Below, piece after piece: positions 20,662 to 29,957 of a DNA stretch of 64,000 nt; position 1 is the first letter of the stretch, and each line of letters begins with the position of its first letter. Source of the stretch: Longimycelium tulufanense (GTDB lineage: Bacteria > Actinomycetota > Actinomycetes > Mycobacteriales > Pseudonocardiaceae); assembly GCF_014645795.1 (NCBI RefSeq), contig NZ_BMMK01000009.1, positions 62,001 through 126,000 on the forward strand. Direction: 5' to 3'. Both the position numbers and the translations under genes were made by a program. Under the pieces are notes generated by a model. The model ran no database searches and was not told the origin of the DNA. It saw only the letters and a program-made list of their open reading frames with translations.

Positions 20662-21225
20662 TCAGGGGCCGAGCGGCACCTCCCCGATCCGGCTGAGCTT
20701 CCAGCCGGACTCGGTGCGGCTCAGCTCCACCCGGAGCCGCTGTCGCCGTGGCGGTTCCGGCTGGTCGGGTCGAATCACCTCGACCTCGACGGCAGCGATG
20801 ACGCGGGCCTTGCCGGCCCGCCGGTCGAGTTCGACCACGGCGGCCTCGAGTACCCGTGCCTCGCTGACGACCTTGGCGTCCCGGATCCGCTTGGCGTTGT
20901 CCTCCCTGCCGCGCACGACCTCCGCCAGCAGGGGGCCGGTGGCGGACTGCTGCAGGCGGTCGAAGCCCTCGTCGATCTTGCGGTGGTCGAGCGAGGTGAA
21001 GTTGGTGATGCCCTGCTGCGCGACGCGCAGCACCTCGTCCCGGGTGTGGGCGAGCTCCAGCGACTCGTCGCCCGCCGCACGCCACCACGACCAGCCGAAC
21101 CAACCAGTGACGATGGTGGCCAGCACGACGAGCACCACCGCCGCCCGCAGCACGAGGCGCGGCACCTCGCGGCGCCGCGTGCTGGCCTGCCCGTAGCTGT
21201 CGGTGTCGCGCGCTTGGCCGTTCAT
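20662..21225 (-). CDS. Mce-associated membrane protein
   Basis: 187 residues from the ATG at 21225 (AGGA 5 nt upstream; another ATG lies 21 nt earlier). Short N-terminal cytosolic tail, one membrane helix (LVLRAAVVLVVLATIVTGWF, about residues 24-45), then an exported Mas-type domain: SLELAHTRDEVLRVAQQGIT, NFTSLDHRKIDEGFDRLQQS, VVSEARVLEAAVVELDRRAG, LSRTESGWKLSRIGEVPL. It lies 48 nt after mceF and 71 nt before the second associated protein, the usual place for these genes. It probably helps assemble or stabilise the Mce complex in the periplasm-like space. Confidence 0.85.
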   Translation of the reverse strand: MNGQARDTDSYGQASTRRREVPRLVLRAAVVLVVLATIVTGWFGWSWWRAAGDESLELAHTRDEVLRVAQQGITNFTSLDHRKIDEGFDRLQQSATGPLLAEVVRGREDNAKRIRDAKVVSEARVLEAAVVELDRRAGKARVIAAVEVEVIRPDQPEPPRRQRLRVELSRTESGWKLSRIGEVPLGP

Positions 21226-21273
21226 GGCGTTCCTGGATCTGTGCATGGCTTCACCGCTGGTCTGTGCATGGCT

Positions 21274-22524
21274 TCACCGCTCCAATAGGCCGAGAAGCTC
21301 GGCGAAGGTCCGTGGTCCTGGCTGGTGGGGTAGGCCGAGCAGCCCCGGCAGCGGGGGTTGCGCGGGTTCCTTGCCGTTCCCAGATGACGTCCCGGTCGCG
21401 TTCGGTTGCGCCGGCCTGCCGCCGTAGGGGGCGTTCTGTGCGCCCCGAACCACGATCGGGCTGCCCAGTGGCTCCGCGCAGTAGGCACCGGTGTTGAGCG
21501 GGACGGGCCCGGTGTCGTTGCCCGGCCGCTGCCTGGTGCCCTCGTAGCCCCTGGTGCAGGGCGGCGGGTCGAACGTGTTGAGCGCGAGGCCGAAATGGGC
21601 GGTGCCATCGCCGGGGAGGACGGTGAACGAGCCGCCGACCACCAGCGGGTACGTCACCAGCACCTGTTCGAGCCCGGCGGTGCGGGTGCGCATGATGTCG
21701 GAGGTGGTCAGCAGGTTCGCGATCATCCGGCCCAGGCCGGGCCCGGACTCGCGGAGCAGCCCGGTCAGCTGTTCGGACGCCTGCGGCGCCGCGGAGATCA
21801 GCCGCCGCAGGTCCGGGTCGGAGCTCCTGAGCTGCTCGGCCAGTGTCCGCAGGTCGCGGCTGAACGAGGTGAGTGCCGAGGACTGTTGCGCCTGCGTCCG
21901 CAGCACCGTCCGCCCGTCGTCGATCAGGCGGAGTGTCTGCGGCAGGTGCTCGTGGGCGTCTCTGGTGAGGGCTCGGGTGGTGTCCAGGAGGACCTGGAGG
22001 TCCGGCCCGGTCCCCTCGAAGGCGGTGCCCAGCTCGTGCACGACGGTCCGCAGCTCCTCCGTGGGCACGGAGCTGGCCAGCCCGTCCAGGTTGGCGAGCA
22101 GGGTCTGTACGGGCAACGGGGTCGAGGTGCGCTCCTGCGGGATGACCGCCCCGTCGGTGAGGAAGGGGCCGCCGCCGCGGTTGGGCCGCAGGTCGACGTA
22201 CTGCTCGCCGACGGCCGACCGGTTGGCTACCACCGCCCGCACGTCGTCAGGGATCTCGGGCGCGGACGGTTCGATGTCCAGCTGGACCTCGACGCCGTCG
22301 TCGGTGAGCCGTAGCGGTCCGACCCGGCCGACGGTGACGCCCCGGTAGGTCACCTCGGCGTTGCGGAAGATCCCGCCGGACTCGGCCAGCTGCACGCGCA
22401 CCACGTAGCCGCGCGGCCCGAAGAGCCGGTCGATGCCTACGTAGTTGGCTCCGACATAGCTGACACCGAGTAGTGCGATGACGACGAACGCACCGAGCTG
22501 CCACCGGATCTTGCGGGTGATCAC
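21274..22524 (-). CDS. mceF: MceF-type substrate-binding subunit
   Basis: 416 residues, GTG overlapping the mceE stop (GTGA), GGAGG upstream. An N-terminal membrane anchor (LGAFVVIALLGVSYVGANYV) precedes the MlaD/MCE domain (residues about 38-115: YVVRVQLAESGGIFRNAEVT, YRGVTVGRVGPLRL, QYVDLRPNRGGG). A long coiled-coil region follows, then a Pro/Gly-rich tail. MceF is the last of six subunits that form a hexameric hydrophobic channel for lipids. The conserved order and mutual overlap with mceA-E support the letter assignment. Confidence 0.9.
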   Translation of the reverse strand: MITRKIRWQLGAFVVIALLGVSYVGANYVGIDRLFGPRGYVVRVQLAESGGIFRNAEVTYRGVTVGRVGPLRLTDDGVEVQLDIEPSAPEIPDDVRAVVANRSAVGEQYVDLRPNRGGGPFLTDGAVIPQERTSTPLPVQTLLANLDGLASSVPTEELRTVVHELGTAFEGTGPDLQVLLDTTRALTRDAHEHLPQTLRLIDDGRTVLRTQAQQSSALTSFSRDLRTLAEQLRSSDPDLRRLISAAPQASEQLTGLLRESGPGLGRMIANLLTTSDIMRTRTAGLEQVLVTYPLVVGGSFTVLPGDGTAHFGLALNTFDPPPCTRGYEGTRQRPGNDTGPVPLNTGAYCAEPLGSPIVVRGAQNAPYGGRPAQPNATGTSSGNGKEPAQPPLPGLLGLPHQPGPRTFAELLGLLER

Positions 22525-23708
22525 CGGCCACCTCCCAGCAGGTCGTCGAGGAGGTCGCCGGACCCGCTCCGCCCGGGCAGCGGGAGCCGCGGCGGTTGGA
22601 GCGGCAACGGAAGCTCGCCCGCCCCCGGCGCCCGCTCGCCCGGCCGCGCTGTGCCCTGCTCACCCGGGCCGAGCGGGTCGACCGGTGCCTGCCGGGACGC
22701 GGAGAGGTTGTCGATGATGCGGGTCAGGTCCAGGTCGAGCGTGGCGTAGAGGTTGGTGTAGTCGCCGCGAATCCCCTCCACCGCGGCATCCGGGAACGGG
22801 AAGGTCAGCAGCAGCTGGAAGGACCTGGGCAGGTTCTGCCCCGCCTCGGTGAGTTTGGTCAGCGTGGGCCGCAGCGCGCGGAGGTTCGCCAGCAGGTCGT
22901 CGCGGCCCCGGTTGACCACGTCGGTGGCCACGCCCGACAGGGAGTCCAGCGAGCGGAGCATGGTCACCAGCTGCTCCCGCTGGTCGGCGAGCACCTCCAG
23001 GCCGGGCCCGAGGTCCTTCACCACGCCGGAAATGCGGTCGCGTTGCCGGTCGAGGGTGGCGGAGAGCCGGTTGAGGCCGTCCAGGGCGCGGGTGATCTCG
23101 CCCTTGTGCCCGTCGAGGGTGCTGACGAGCTTGTTCAGGTTGTCCAGCAGCTCCCGTAGCTGGGGTTCGTTGCCCGACAGTGCGGCGTTCAGCTCACGGG
23201 TGATGGTCTGCAGCTGGGCGATGCCACCGCCGTTGAGCACCAGCGACAGCGCACCGAGGACCTCTTCGACCTCGGGGTTGCGGTTGGTGCGCTGCAACGG
23301 GACGACGTCGCCGTCGGCGAGCCGACCGGTGGGTTGCTCGCGCTTGGGCGGTGCCAGCTCCACGAACTTCTCGCCGAGCAGGCTGGACTGGCGTAGCCGG
23401 GCCTCGGCGTTGGCGGGAAGCTCGACGTCCCCGGGCACGGCGACGGTGACCTCGGCGTGCCAGTTGTCCGTGACCAGCTCGATCCGTTCCACCTTGCCGA
23501 CGCTGACGTCGTTGACCTTGATCGCGGCCTGCGGCACGAGGTCGAGCACGTCGGTGAAGTGCACGGTGACCCGGTACGGCCGATCGCCGAGGTCCGCGCC
23601 GCCAGGCAGCGGCATCCCGTAGAGGCCGCCGAACTCGCCGCCGCAGCCGGCGACCAGCCCCGCCGTGAGGACCGCGACGCCGAGGGCGCGGAGTCGTCGG
23701 ATCGCCAT
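22521..23708 (-). CDS. mceE: MceE-type lipoprotein subunit
   Basis: 395 residues. It carries a lipoprotein signal (MAIRRLRALGVAVLTAGLVA, then the lipidated cysteine at 21), the hallmark distinguishing MceE/LprK-type subunits from their siblings. MCE domain at about 45-120 (YRVTVHFTDVLDLVPQAAIK, VNDVSVGKVERIEL, LGEKFVELAPP), then coiled-coil helices to about residue 300 and a Pro-rich tail. Lipid anchoring of one subunit in the six is normal for mce operons. Start and stop overlap both neighbours by a few bases. Confidence 0.92.
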   Translation of the reverse strand: MAIRRLRALGVAVLTAGLVAGCGGEFGGLYGMPLPGGADLGDRPYRVTVHFTDVLDLVPQAAIKVNDVSVGKVERIELVTDNWHAEVTVAVPGDVELPANAEARLRQSSLLGEKFVELAPPKREQPTGRLADGDVVPLQRTNRNPEVEEVLGALSLVLNGGGIAQLQTITRELNAALSGNEPQLRELLDNLNKLVSTLDGHKGEITRALDGLNRLSATLDRQRDRISGVVKDLGPGLEVLADQREQLVTMLRSLDSLSGVATDVVNRGRDDLLANLRALRPTLTKLTEAGQNLPRSFQLLLTFPFPDAAVEGIRGDYTNLYATLDLDLTRIIDNLSASRQAPVDPLGPGEQGTARPGERAPGAGELPLPLQPPRLPLPGRSGSGDLLDDLLGGGR

Positions 23709-24928
23709 CAGCGGCCTCCCTTCGACGGCGTCGTGGGTGTGCCGGGTGCCGCGCCGGCGTTGAGCGTCTGCACGAGTGGGAGCGGCAGCTGGGGAAGGTG
23801 GCCCTCGTGCAACGCCTCCAGCGCCTGGGCAGGGCTCGGCAGCTTGGCCACGCCGTCGACGACGGGCCGCAACTTCTGGCAGATCTCGGCCAGCGCGGGT
23901 GGAATCTTGCTCGGACTGGTCTGGCGGATCGTCTTGCAGATCAACACGAGCGGTGGGTCGGTCAGCTCGTTGAGGTCGGCCCGGGTGTCGAGCGTCCCGG
24001 AGGCGGCGTTGTAGGCGTTTTGCAGGTTGCCCAGGGCCAGCGGTGCAACGTCGAGGCTCTCGGCGAGCGCCGCCCGCTGGTCCACCAGCACCTGGGTGAT
24101 GTCGGCCAGCTTGTCCACATTGGACTTCAACACGTCGCGGTTGTCACGAACGAAGCTCCGCACCCGTTCCAGGGCGGTAGCCAGCTCCCGCAACGCCGTA
24201 CCCAGGTCGTCGCGTTCGGTGGCGAGAAACCGGTTCACCTCGGCGAGCTGGGTGTTGAACGACCGCACCTGGCCGTCGTTCCCGGCGAGCATGGTGGTGA
24301 ACTTCTGCAGTTGGTCCACGGTGGCGAACAGGTCGTCGCGGTTGCCGGAGAGGGTGCGGCTGGCCTGGCCGAGCTGGCGGATGGTGTCGTGCATGGCCTG
24401 GCCGTTGCCGTCCAGGTTGGCCGCGCCGGCCCGGAGCAGTTCGGAGAACGCGCCGTCGCGGTTGGCACCATTCGGGCCGAGCGCGGTGGCCAGCTGGTCG
24501 AGGCTGGCGTAGACCTCGTCCAGCTCGACCGGGGTCGCGGTGCGCTCGCGGGGGATCACGGCGTCGTCGCCGAGTTCGGGGCCGTCGCGGTAGACGGGGG
24601 CGAGCTGGACGTAGCGGTCGCTGACCACGCTGGGGGCGACCACGACGGCTTGGGCGTCGGCGGGAACCTTCACGTCGCGGTCGATGGTGAGCCCGACCCT
24701 GACCTGGCGTCCTTCCGGTTCGACGGAGACGATCTCGCCGACCTTGACGCCCAGGGTGCGCACGTCGGAGCCCTCGTAGACGCCGACGGCCGAGCCGAAG
24801 TACGCGGTGATCCGCTTGGCCTGGGGACCGTGCAGTCCCCACCACATGCCGAACGCGACGACCAACGCCAGCACGCAGCCGAGCGCGATGATGCGGGCCA
24901 GCCGGTTGCCGAGGGCGGTGGTGATCAT
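23708..24928 (-). CDS. mceD: MceD-type substrate-binding subunit
   Basis: 406 residues, ATG overlapping the mceC stop. An N-terminal anchor (IIALGCVLALVVAFGMWWGL) is followed by the MCE domain at 35-115 (KRITAYFGSAVGVYEGSDVR, TLGVKVGEIVSVEP, SDRYVQLAPVY). Helical coiled-coil region LDQLATALGPNGANRDGAFS through about residue 290, then a C-terminal domain with a Cys pair (LVLICKTIRQ, LAEICQKLRP) and a Pro-rich end. Subunit of the hexameric lipid channel; it shares its last base with the start codon of mceE. Confidence 0.9.
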   Translation of the reverse strand: MITTALGNRLARIIALGCVLALVVAFGMWWGLHGPQAKRITAYFGSAVGVYEGSDVRTLGVKVGEIVSVEPEGRQVRVGLTIDRDVKVPADAQAVVVAPSVVSDRYVQLAPVYRDGPELGDDAVIPRERTATPVELDEVYASLDQLATALGPNGANRDGAFSELLRAGAANLDGNGQAMHDTIRQLGQASRTLSGNRDDLFATVDQLQKFTTMLAGNDGQVRSFNTQLAEVNRFLATERDDLGTALRELATALERVRSFVRDNRDVLKSNVDKLADITQVLVDQRAALAESLDVAPLALGNLQNAYNAASGTLDTRADLNELTDPPLVLICKTIRQTSPSKIPPALAEICQKLRPVVDGVAKLPSPAQALEALHEGHLPQLPLPLVQTLNAGAAPGTPTTPSKGGR

Positions 24929-25935
24929 CGGCCACCTCCGGCCTGGCCGTGGGGCGGAGCGCAGCCCTGCTCGTTGACCGGCCCGAGGGTGGGCGGGATG
25001 AGTCCGCAGATGTAGGTGTCGAACCAGCGACCGGTGCCGAGCGTGTTGGCGAAGACCCGGTAGAAGGGCGCCATCAGCTCCAGGCTCCGGTTCAGGTTGT
25101 CCTGGTTGCGTTGCAGCATGGTGGTGACGCGCTCGAGCTGCTCGAGTGCGGGGCGCAGCTGCTTTTCGTTGTCCGCTACCAGTCCCTGCAGCTGGGTGGA
25201 GAGTTTCCGGGTGCCGTCCAGGAGCGAGCCGATGGCGTCCCGCCGCTGGCGGATCTCGGCGAGGAGCAGGTTGCCGTCGGTGAGCAGCTTCTCGAACTCG
25301 TCGTTGCGCTCCGCCAGCGTCTTGCTGATCTTGCTGGTGTTGTTCAGCAACGTGGCGAGCTGCTCGTCGCGGGAGGAGATGGTGCGGGACAGCGCGGACA
25401 GGCCATCGAAGGCGCCGCGTACGTCCTCCGAGGAGTTCCGCATCGTGTCGGCCATGACGCGGAAGCTCTGCGCGAGCTGGTCGGTATCGATTTTCTCGAC
25501 GGTGCGCGACAAGTCGTTGAACGCCTCAGTCACGTCGTAGGGAGAGATCGCGCGCTCGCGGGGAATCGGCTCGTCGGGGTCGAGCGGCTTGCTGCCCATC
25601 GGGTCGAGCGCGAGGAACTTCTGCCCGAGCAGGGTCTGGATCTTGATGGCGGCCGTGGTCCGGTCGCCGAGCCAGGCGTCGGAGACCTTGAACGTGACGG
25701 CCACGTGGTCGCCCTCCAGCTCCACGTCGCGCACCTTGCCGACCTTCACGCCGGCGACCCGGACCGGATCGTCCGGCCGCAGCCCGGCGGCCTCGGCGAA
25801 GTGGGCCCGGTACGTGGTGCCACCGCCGATGATCGGTAGGTCCTCAGCGAAGAAGGCGGCCGCGACGGCCGTGGCGAGCACGGCGAGGCCGACGATACCG
25901 ACGGTGATCGGGTTGCGTTCCTTGAATCCCTTCAT
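24925..25935 (-). CDS. mceC: MceC-type substrate-binding subunit
   Basis: 336 residues from the ATG at 25935, which overlaps the mceB stop as ATGA; a start three codons earlier is less likely. Anchor: PITVGIVGLAVLATAVAAAFF. MCE domain at about 40-115: TYRAHFAEAAGLRPDDPVRV, AGVKVGKVRDVELEG, LLGQKFLALDP. A long heptad-like helical region (residues 130-285) ends in the FDTYICGLIPP segment with a Cys shared with MceB (FFLCEGSG). It belongs to the overlapping mceA-F series. Confidence 0.92.
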   Translation of the reverse strand: MKGFKERNPITVGIVGLAVLATAVAAAFFAEDLPIIGGGTTYRAHFAEAAGLRPDDPVRVAGVKVGKVRDVELEGDHVAVTFKVSDAWLGDRTTAAIKIQTLLGQKFLALDPMGSKPLDPDEPIPRERAISPYDVTEAFNDLSRTVEKIDTDQLAQSFRVMADTMRNSSEDVRGAFDGLSALSRTISSRDEQLATLLNNTSKISKTLAERNDEFEKLLTDGNLLLAEIRQRRDAIGSLLDGTRKLSTQLQGLVADNEKQLRPALEQLERVTTMLQRNQDNLNRSLELMAPFYRVFANTLGTGRWFDTYICGLIPPTLGPVNEQGCAPPHGQAGGGR

Positions 25936-26963
25936 CGGCGGCACCTCCCCTGCGTGGTGGGGAGCGCGGTGATCCGGATCGGCTGGACGACCTCGTCGGA
26001 GAGCGTGACGTCGCCCGAGCCCTCGCAGAGGAAGAAGTTGAACCAGGACCCGTAGGTGGCGGTGCGGGTGATGGTCTCCAGCTTGGTCGGCAGCCGCCGC
26101 AGCACGCCCTCGACCAGTTCCTCGCCGTCGCCCAGGTTCGCCGAGAGCCGGCCGAGCTGGTCGATGTCGTGCTCGAGCGGGTCCCGTCCCTGGGCCAGCA
26201 GCCCGGCGGTGGAGTTGGTGAGGCCGTCCAGCGCGCTGATGGCGTCGCCGATCGGCTGCCGGTCGGCGGCCAGGCCGGAGACGAGCCGCTGCAGGTTGAC
26301 GATCAGGTCGGACAGCTGCTCGTCACGGCTGTTGATGGTCTCCAGCACCCGGTTGAGGTTGCCGACGACCTCACCGATCACCTGGTCCTTCTCGGCGATC
26401 GTCTTGGTCAGGGACCCGGTGTGGGCGAGCAGGCTCTCGATCGTTCCGCCTTCTCCTTGCAGTACCTGGATGATCTCGTAGGACAGCTGGTTGACGTCCT
26501 TCGGTGACAGCGCCTGGAACAGCGGCTTGAAACCGTTGAACAGGGCGGTGAGGTCGAGCGCCGGCTTGGTGCGTTCCACCGGGATCCGCCCTCCGTGCGG
26601 CAACGTGCCGTCGGGGTCGCCGGGCCCGTGTTCCAGTGCGATGTACCGCTGCCCGACGAGGTTCCGGTACCTGATCGTCGCGGTGACCGACTCCGGGAGC
26701 TTCCGGTCGGCGCGGACGGTGAACCGCACCTCGGCCAGGCGCCGGTCGACGATGCCGATTTCTTCCACCTCACCGACCTTCACGCCGGCAATGCGGATGT
26801 CGTCGCCTTCGTTGAGGCCGGTGACGTCGGTGAAGCGTGCGCTGTAGGCGGCGGCATCGCGCGGATCGACGTTGGCGATGGTCAGGCCGAGCACGGTGGT
26901 GGCGAGGACCGTGACGACGGCGAAGATCGACAGCTTGGTCAGTGGGCCGGCAATGCCCCTCAT
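25932..26963 (-). CDS. mceB: MceB-type substrate-binding subunit
   Basis: 343 residues from the ATG at 26963, overlapping the mceA stop as ATGA; sequence further upstream in this frame is shadow of mceA. Anchor at about 6-28 (TKLSIFAVVTVLATTVLGLT), MCE domain at 35-115 (AAYSARFTDVTGLNEGDDIR, IAGVKVGEVEEIGI, LVGQRYIALEHGPG). The PHGGRIPVERTKPALDLTAL block and coiled-coil helices follow. Short C-terminus compared with MceA and MceF. Confidence 0.92.
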   Translation of the reverse strand: MRGIAGPLTKLSIFAVVTVLATTVLGLTIANVDPRDAAAYSARFTDVTGLNEGDDIRIAGVKVGEVEEIGIVDRRLAEVRFTVRADRKLPESVTATIRYRNLVGQRYIALEHGPGDPDGTLPHGGRIPVERTKPALDLTALFNGFKPLFQALSPKDVNQLSYEIIQVLQGEGGTIESLLAHTGSLTKTIAEKDQVIGEVVGNLNRVLETINSRDEQLSDLIVNLQRLVSGLAADRQPIGDAISALDGLTNSTAGLLAQGRDPLEHDIDQLGRLSANLGDGEELVEGVLRRLPTKLETITRTATYGSWFNFFLCEGSGDVTLSDEVVQPIRITALPTTQGRCRR

Positions 26964-28339
26964 CGCAGCGTCACCTCCGCTCCCCGGAACAGCGGGCCCA
27001 CGAGCAGCGAGCTCCAGCCCGGCACCTCGTCCGGTCGCAGGTCGGTGCGCGCGGCCAGCAGCGCGGCCAGCAGCTTCCGCTCTACCAGCGAGTTCGGCAG
27101 GGACAGCTCGACCGGCGACGCCGACGCCGACGTGGGATTGGTGACCGCGGCGGGCTTGGCCTGCGCCCACATGCCGCTGAGCGCGGGCTGGACGCCGCTG
27201 TGCTGCGTGCGCGCGGCTGGTGGTGGCTTCGAGCCGTCCTTCACCGGGCCGTCCGGCGGGTACTGCGGGAACGGATCCGGGCGCGGCGAAATGTCGTAGC
27301 AGCGTGGACCACGCTTGTCCGCGTAGCGCGGCTCGTCCTGGTTGGGTACGTACTTCCCGCGGTTCTCGGTGACCTCCAGGGTGATGCGCAGGCCGGGCTT
27401 GTCGGTGCCCTTGCCCCAGGCATCCTCCATGCGTGGCGCGATCTCACTGAGTCCCTTGAGCAGGCAAGGATATTCGGGTGCGTACTTGGCGAGAACCTCG
27501 AGCGTCGGTCGAGAGGAGGCGTTGAGGCGGATCAGGTTCTCCCCGTTGGCGCGCAGGAAATCGTCCAGGTCGCCGGTGCCGTGCGTGACGCTGGCGTAGA
27601 GGTGTTCGAGGTTGCCGCGTTGCTCGACCAGCGTCCGGCTGGTGGCGGTCAGGTCCGACAGGGCCTGGATCAGGTCGGGTGCCGCCTTCGAGTAGGTGTC
27701 GGAGACATCGGCGAGCCTGCTGATGTCCTCGTTGATCGCGGGCAGCGCGGGGTTGATCTCGCGCAGGTAGTCGTTGAGTTGGACCAGGGTCTCGCCCAAC
27801 GGCCTGCCGCGGCCGTCCAGCGCGTTCGACAACGCGGTGAGCGTGCTGGCCAGCTTCGCCGGTTCGACGGCCTGCAGCGCCGGCATCAGGTTGCCGAGCA
27901 CGTGCTCCAGCTCGACGGCCTCACGGCTGCGGTCCTGCTGGATGCTGTCACCCGCGGAAAGCCTTTCCTGGGCGGGCTTCTCCGGTAGCACCAGGGACAC
28001 GTACCGCTCGCCGAACAATGTCTTGGGCAGCAGTCTTGCCTTGGTGTTGCGGGGGATGAGATCGATCTTGTCCGGGTCCATCGCGAGTTGGAGCACCGCG
28101 CCAGCGCCGTCGGCGCGGATCTGCCGCACCTGTCCCACGGCCAGCCCGCGCACCTTCACGTCGGACTCGGGCATGAGCTGGCTACCAACGCGGTCCGTGC
28201 GCAGGTCCACCAGGACCACGGGGGTGAACTTCTTCTGGTACAGCGCAAGGCTGAACCAGACGAACAACGCCAGCACGGCGAGGAACGCGACACCGAGGAA
28301 CCGACGCCGGGCCTTGCCCAGGGCTTCCCGCGCGCTCAT
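26960..28339 (-). CDS. mceA: MceA-type substrate-binding subunit
   Basis: 459 residues, ATG overlapping the yrbEB stop (ATGA). Anchor: FLGVAFLAVLALFVWFSLAL. MCE domain at about 38-120 (TPVVLVDLRTDRVGSQLMPE, SDVKVRGLAVGQVRQI, TLFGERYVSLVLPE). Coiled-coil region to about 270, then a conserved C-terminal domain (YAPEYPCLLKGLSEIAPRME, RGKYVPNQDEPRYADKRGPR, CYDI) typical of MceA and probably cell-surface exposed, then a Pro/Ala-rich linker and a final helical segment. First of the six channel subunits after the two permeases. Confidence 0.92.
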   Translation of the reverse strand: MSAREALGKARRRFLGVAFLAVLALFVWFSLALYQKKFTPVVLVDLRTDRVGSQLMPESDVKVRGLAVGQVRQIRADGAGAVLQLAMDPDKIDLIPRNTKARLLPKTLFGERYVSLVLPEKPAQERLSAGDSIQQDRSREAVELEHVLGNLMPALQAVEPAKLASTLTALSNALDGRGRPLGETLVQLNDYLREINPALPAINEDISRLADVSDTYSKAAPDLIQALSDLTATSRTLVEQRGNLEHLYASVTHGTGDLDDFLRANGENLIRLNASSRPTLEVLAKYAPEYPCLLKGLSEIAPRMEDAWGKGTDKPGLRITLEVTENRGKYVPNQDEPRYADKRGPRCYDISPRPDPFPQYPPDGPVKDGSKPPPAARTQHSGVQPALSGMWAQAKPAAVTNPTSASASPVELSLPNSLVERKLLAALLAARTDLRPDEVPGWSSLLVGPLFRGAEVTLR

Positions 28340-29181
28340 CCGGCGATCCTCACCGTCGTGGTGGTGCCCCAGATGGCGAGGCTGAGGAAGAAGTCGAGTA
28401 CGGCGGTGGTGACGATGGCGGTGCGCACCGCGCGGCCGACGGCCACACCGACGCCTGCCGGGCCACCGCTGGCGCGGTAACCGTAGTAGCAGTGCACGAG
28501 GATGATCACGACGCTGAAGACCAGCACCTTGCCGAAGGACCAGAGCACGTCTTCGGGTGGCAGGAAGAGGTTGAAGTAATGGTCGTAGGTGCCTGCTGAC
28601 TGTCCGTAGAAGTGGACGGTGATGGTGCGGGACGCCATGTACGAGGTGAGCAGGCCGATCACGTAGAGCGGGATCACCGCGACGAACCCGGCCATGATCC
28701 TGGTGGTCACCAGGAAAGGCAGGCTCGGCACGCCCATCACCTCGAGCGCGTCGATCTCCTCGGAGATGCGCATGGCGCCAAGTTGCGCGGTGAAGCCGGA
28801 GCCGACGGTGGCCGACAGTGCCAACCCGGCGACGAGCGGCGCGATCTCGCGGGTGTTGAAGTAGGCGGAGACGAACCCAGCAAAGGCCGAGGTACCGATC
28901 TGGTTCAACGCCGCGTAGCCCTGCAGGCCCACCACGGTGCCGGTGAACATGGTCAGGCCGATCATCACGCCAACGGTCCCGCCGATCACCGCCAGTGCGC
29001 CGCTGCCGAAGCTCACCTCGGCGAGCAGGCGCAGCATCTCCCTGGTGTAGCGGCGAAGCGCCCGCGGCACCCAGGCCAGGGCGCGCAGGTAGAAGGACAT
29101 CTGGTCGCCGAGGTCGTCGAGGACCTCGACGGGACGGTGCGCGGCCCGCTTGGCGCGCTCGGGAACGCTGGTCACTCTCAC
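28336..29181 (-). CDS. yrbEB: YrbE/MlaE-type Mce permease B
   Basis: 281 residues from the GTG at 29181, which overlaps the preceding stop as GTGA. MlaE-family permease with five to six membrane helices; signature GSGFTAQLGAMRISEEIDAL, followed by EVMGVPSLPFLVTTRI, is the conserved cytoplasmic coupling loop that contacts the ATPase. It works as a heterodimer with the upstream permease to move lipids across the inner membrane, driven by Mkl. The amphipathic N-terminus (QMSFYLRALAWVPRALRRYT) is usual for YrbE-B proteins. Confidence 0.93.
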   Translation of the reverse strand: MRVTSVPERAKRAAHRPVEVLDDLGDQMSFYLRALAWVPRALRRYTREMLRLLAEVSFGSGALAVIGGTVGVMIGLTMFTGTVVGLQGYAALNQIGTSAFAGFVSAYFNTREIAPLVAGLALSATVGSGFTAQLGAMRISEEIDALEVMGVPSLPFLVTTRIMAGFVAVIPLYVIGLLTSYMASRTITVHFYGQSAGTYDHYFNLFLPPEDVLWSFGKVLVFSVVIILVHCYYGYRASGGPAGVGVAVGRAVRTAIVTTAVLDFFLSLAIWGTTTTVRIAG

Positions 29182-29957
29182 ATGCCCTTCGCGGGGACGA
29201 GCTGGAGGTAGAGCGCGGTCAGCACGAAGTTGACGAAGAAGAGCAGCAGGAACGTGATGACGACGGACTGGTTGACCGCGTCGCCCACGCCCTTGGGTCC
29301 GCCGGCCGGGTTCAGCCCGCGGTAGGCGGCCACCACGCCGGCCAGGAAGCCGAAGACGACCGCCTTCAGCTCGCTGATCCACAGGTCCGGCAGTTGGGCC
29401 AGGGCGGAGAAGCTGGCGAGGTAGGCGCCGGGGGTGCCGCCCTGCATGATCACATTGAAGAAGTAGCCGCCGAGCACACCGACCACGCTGACCATGCCGT
29501 TGAGCAGGAGCGCGACAACCATCGCGGCCAGCACCCTGGGCACGACCAGCCGCTGGATCGGGGAGATGCCCAGCACCTCCATGGCGTCGATCTCGTCCCG
29601 GATCTTGCGGGAACCGAGGTCGGCGCAGACCGTCGAACCGCCGGCACCGGCGATGAGCAGCGCGGTGACGATCGGACTGGCCTGTTGGATGACGGCGAGG
29701 ACGCTGGCCGCGCCGGTGAACGACTGCGCGCCGATCTGGCGGGTCAGGGAGCCGAGCTGCAGCGCGATCACCGCGCCGAACGGGATCGCGACCAGTGCCG
29801 TGGGCAGGATCGTGACGCTGGCGATGAACCAGCACTGCTGGACGAACTCGCGCCACTGGAACGGGCGGCGGACCGTCAGCCGGACCGTGTCCAGGGCGAG
29901 CGCGAACATCCGGCCGGTCTCGCGCAGCGCGGCCGACCCGGGCAGGGGGTTGGTCAA
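29178..29957 (-). CDS. yrbEA: YrbE/MlaE-type Mce permease A
   Basis: 259 residues. The TTG at 29957 is chosen because it overlaps the ATPase stop (TTGA) and has GGAGG 6 nt upstream; the product begins MTNPLPGSAALRETG. MlaE family with the coupling-loop signature GSTVCADLGSRKIRDEIDAM, then EVLGISPIQRLVVPRV. Several membrane helices, including LAAMVVALLLNGMVSVVGVL and VVITFLLLFFVNFVLTALYL. Permease half of the Mce importer. Confidence 0.93.
   Translation of the reverse strand: MTNPLPGSAALRETGRMFALALDTVRLTVRRPFQWREFVQQCWFIASVTILPTALVAIPFGAVIALQLGSLTRQIGAQSFTGAASVLAVIQQASPIVTALLIAGAGGSTVCADLGSRKIRDEIDAMEVLGISPIQRLVVPRVLAAMVVALLLNGMVSVVGVLGGYFFNVIMQGGTPGAYLASFSALAQLPDLWISELKAVVFGFLAGVVAAYRGLNPAGGPKGVGDAVNQSVVITFLLLFFVNFVLTALYLQLVPAKGM

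Noticed and set aside
20591..21103. Extension of the second Mce-associated protein upstream to 21103
   Set aside because: The added 171 codons are antiphase shadow of the first associated gene; the GTG at 20590 has a ribosome site.
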